Positions 32,111-32,571 of a stretch of 32,571 bases of DNA are shown here, piece by piece; position 1 is the first letter of the stretch, and every line of letters begins with the position of its first letter. Origin of the DNA: JANRIZ01 sp033764445 (lineage in GTDB: Bacteria > Verrucomicrobiota > Verrucomicrobiia > JAWXBN01); assembly GCA_033764445.1 (NCBI GenBank), contig JANRIZ010000040.1:1-32571 (forward strand), read 5' to 3'. The notes beneath the pieces are model-generated. The model did no database searches. It saw nothing but the letters and a program-made list of their open reading frames with translations, and was not told where the DNA came from. A program made the position numbers and the translations under genes.

Positions 32111-32128
32111 GTGACAGCTCTGTGACAA
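32111..32128 (-). promoter_or_regulatory. Pho-box-like direct repeat upstream of the large PEP-CTERM gene
   Basis: On the minus strand TTGTCAC-AGAG-CTGTCAC forms two heptamers 11 bp apart. This is the pattern of the PhoB box (CTGTCAT, four A/T-rich bases, CTGTCAY). It ends 46 bp before the TTG start. A possible -10 (GATAAA) follows 14 bp further on, somewhat farther than usual. The rest of the 145-bp gap to ssrA holds the ssrA promoter and no gene. Confidence 0.45.
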
Positions 32129-32162
32129 GAACCTAGTGCATTTGAGCCATGAAAAACCGGGG

Positions 32163-32191
32163 TTGTCATGGCGTGCAAAATCGACTAGTGT
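32163..32191 (+). promoter_or_regulatory. Candidate ssrA promoter
   Basis: TTGTCA (32163-32168), a 17-bp spacer and TAGTGT (32186-32191) place the start near 32198, about 12 bases before the mature tmRNA 5' end. The -10 match is moderate. Confidence 0.5.
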
Positions 32192-32209
32192 GACTTGTTT
32201 TCCCTGAAA

Positions 32210-32567
32210 GGGGCCGTAATGGTTTCGACTTAAAGCGGCTGATCAGGGGTGGCAAGCCGAAGGCGGCCGGTCCTTCGTAAATCTCCCGGTCAAAAACCAT
32301 AAGTGCCAACGAAGAATTGGCCCTCGCAGCCTAATTAGCTGCGACGTTCATCATGAGATACTCGCTATTGTGATGAGCGCATGCAGCGAGAGTAGGGACC
32401 GTACCCCGGGATGGCGGGGGTACCCCGAAACACATTCATGCCAGCTAAGCGGCCCGTCTTCCGATGCGGACAGGTAACGGGTTGCCGACAATAAAACTCC
32501 GCTAAGCTTGTAGAGGCTCCTGTATCTCCATTTGAGGACCCGGGTTCGATTCCCGGCGGCTCCACCA
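32210..32567 (+). ncRNA. ssrA: Transfer-messenger RNA (tmRNA), tag ANEELALAA
   Basis: tmRNA rescues stalled ribosomes and tags the unfinished protein for proteolysis. The 5' end GGGGCCG (32210-32216) pairs with CGGCTCC (32557-32563), followed by A and an encoded CCA. The 5' segment has the conserved TAATGGTTTCGAC, and the T arm GGGTTCGATTCCC lies near the 3' end. The tag frame runs from GCC at 32305 to TAA at 32332-32334 and reads ANEELALAA, preceded by TAAGT. The stop is followed by TTAG within a hairpin TCGCAGC/GCTGCGA. The gene is complete (358 bases) and one-piece. Confidence 0.96.
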
Positions 32568-32571
32568 TTTT

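Noticed and set aside
32365..32568. Minus-strand ORF beginning MVEPPGIEPGSS
   Set aside because: Antisense to the 3' half of tmRNA, a classic misannotation.

Overview
The window is a bacterial chromosome segment of high GC content. It is dominated by the transcription/translation core and looks like Verrucomicrobiota, possibly the Opitutae side. That placement rests on the combination of two PEP-CTERM-sorted surface proteins, one of them a large autotransporter-type beta-strand-repeat protein, with verrucomicrobial-style pseudopilins and a PVC-like arrangement of tRNA-Thr, tuf, tRNA-Trp, secE, nusG, rplKAJL and rpoBC. It is inference from gene content, not a phylogeny.

Layout. Positions 1-146 hold the 5' end of a Y-family DNA polymerase gene on the minus strand. 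Next comes nusA-infB-rbfA-nrnA on the plus strand, driven by a near-consensus promoter that is followed at once by a terminator-like hairpin in the nusA leader. Positions 5263-5943 look empty of genes but contain a cobalamin (B12) riboswitch (about 5547-5696) with a downstream intrinsic terminator (5802-5864). These precede a translationally coupled pair: a PEP-CTERM surface protein and a prepilin-like protein. Convergent to that pair, on the minus strand, are two late cobalamin-pathway genes, cobS and cobC. So 5.5-8.9 kb reads as a B12 island. Then follow icd and rdgB.

From 11.0 to 24.4 kb lies a long run: tRNA-Thr(GGT), tuf, tRNA-Trp(CCA), secE, nusG, rplK, rplA, rplJ, rplL, rpoB, rpoC, closed by a strong bidirectional terminator. 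Several spacers (rplK-rplA, rplJ-rplL, rplL-rpoB, tuf-tRNA-Trp) carry GC-rich hairpins without U-tracts, which suggests RNA processing, attenuation or autogenous control. Next are a diacylglycerol-kinase-family lipid kinase (minus strand), then an AsmA-like protein, rsmD and coaD (plus strand).

The right end holds a 1402-residue PEP-CTERM adhesin-like protein (minus strand, TTG start) with a Pho-box-like direct repeat upstream, and the complete tmRNA gene ssrA, whose tag reads ANEELALAA.

The most interesting signal is the B12 riboswitch in front of a surface protein of unknown function and a pseudopilin, beside cobS/cobC. It suggests a B12-responsive cell-surface module, perhaps for corrinoid capture or uptake, using exosortase-sorted and pilin-like parts. 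The function is inferred only from regulation and neighbourhood.
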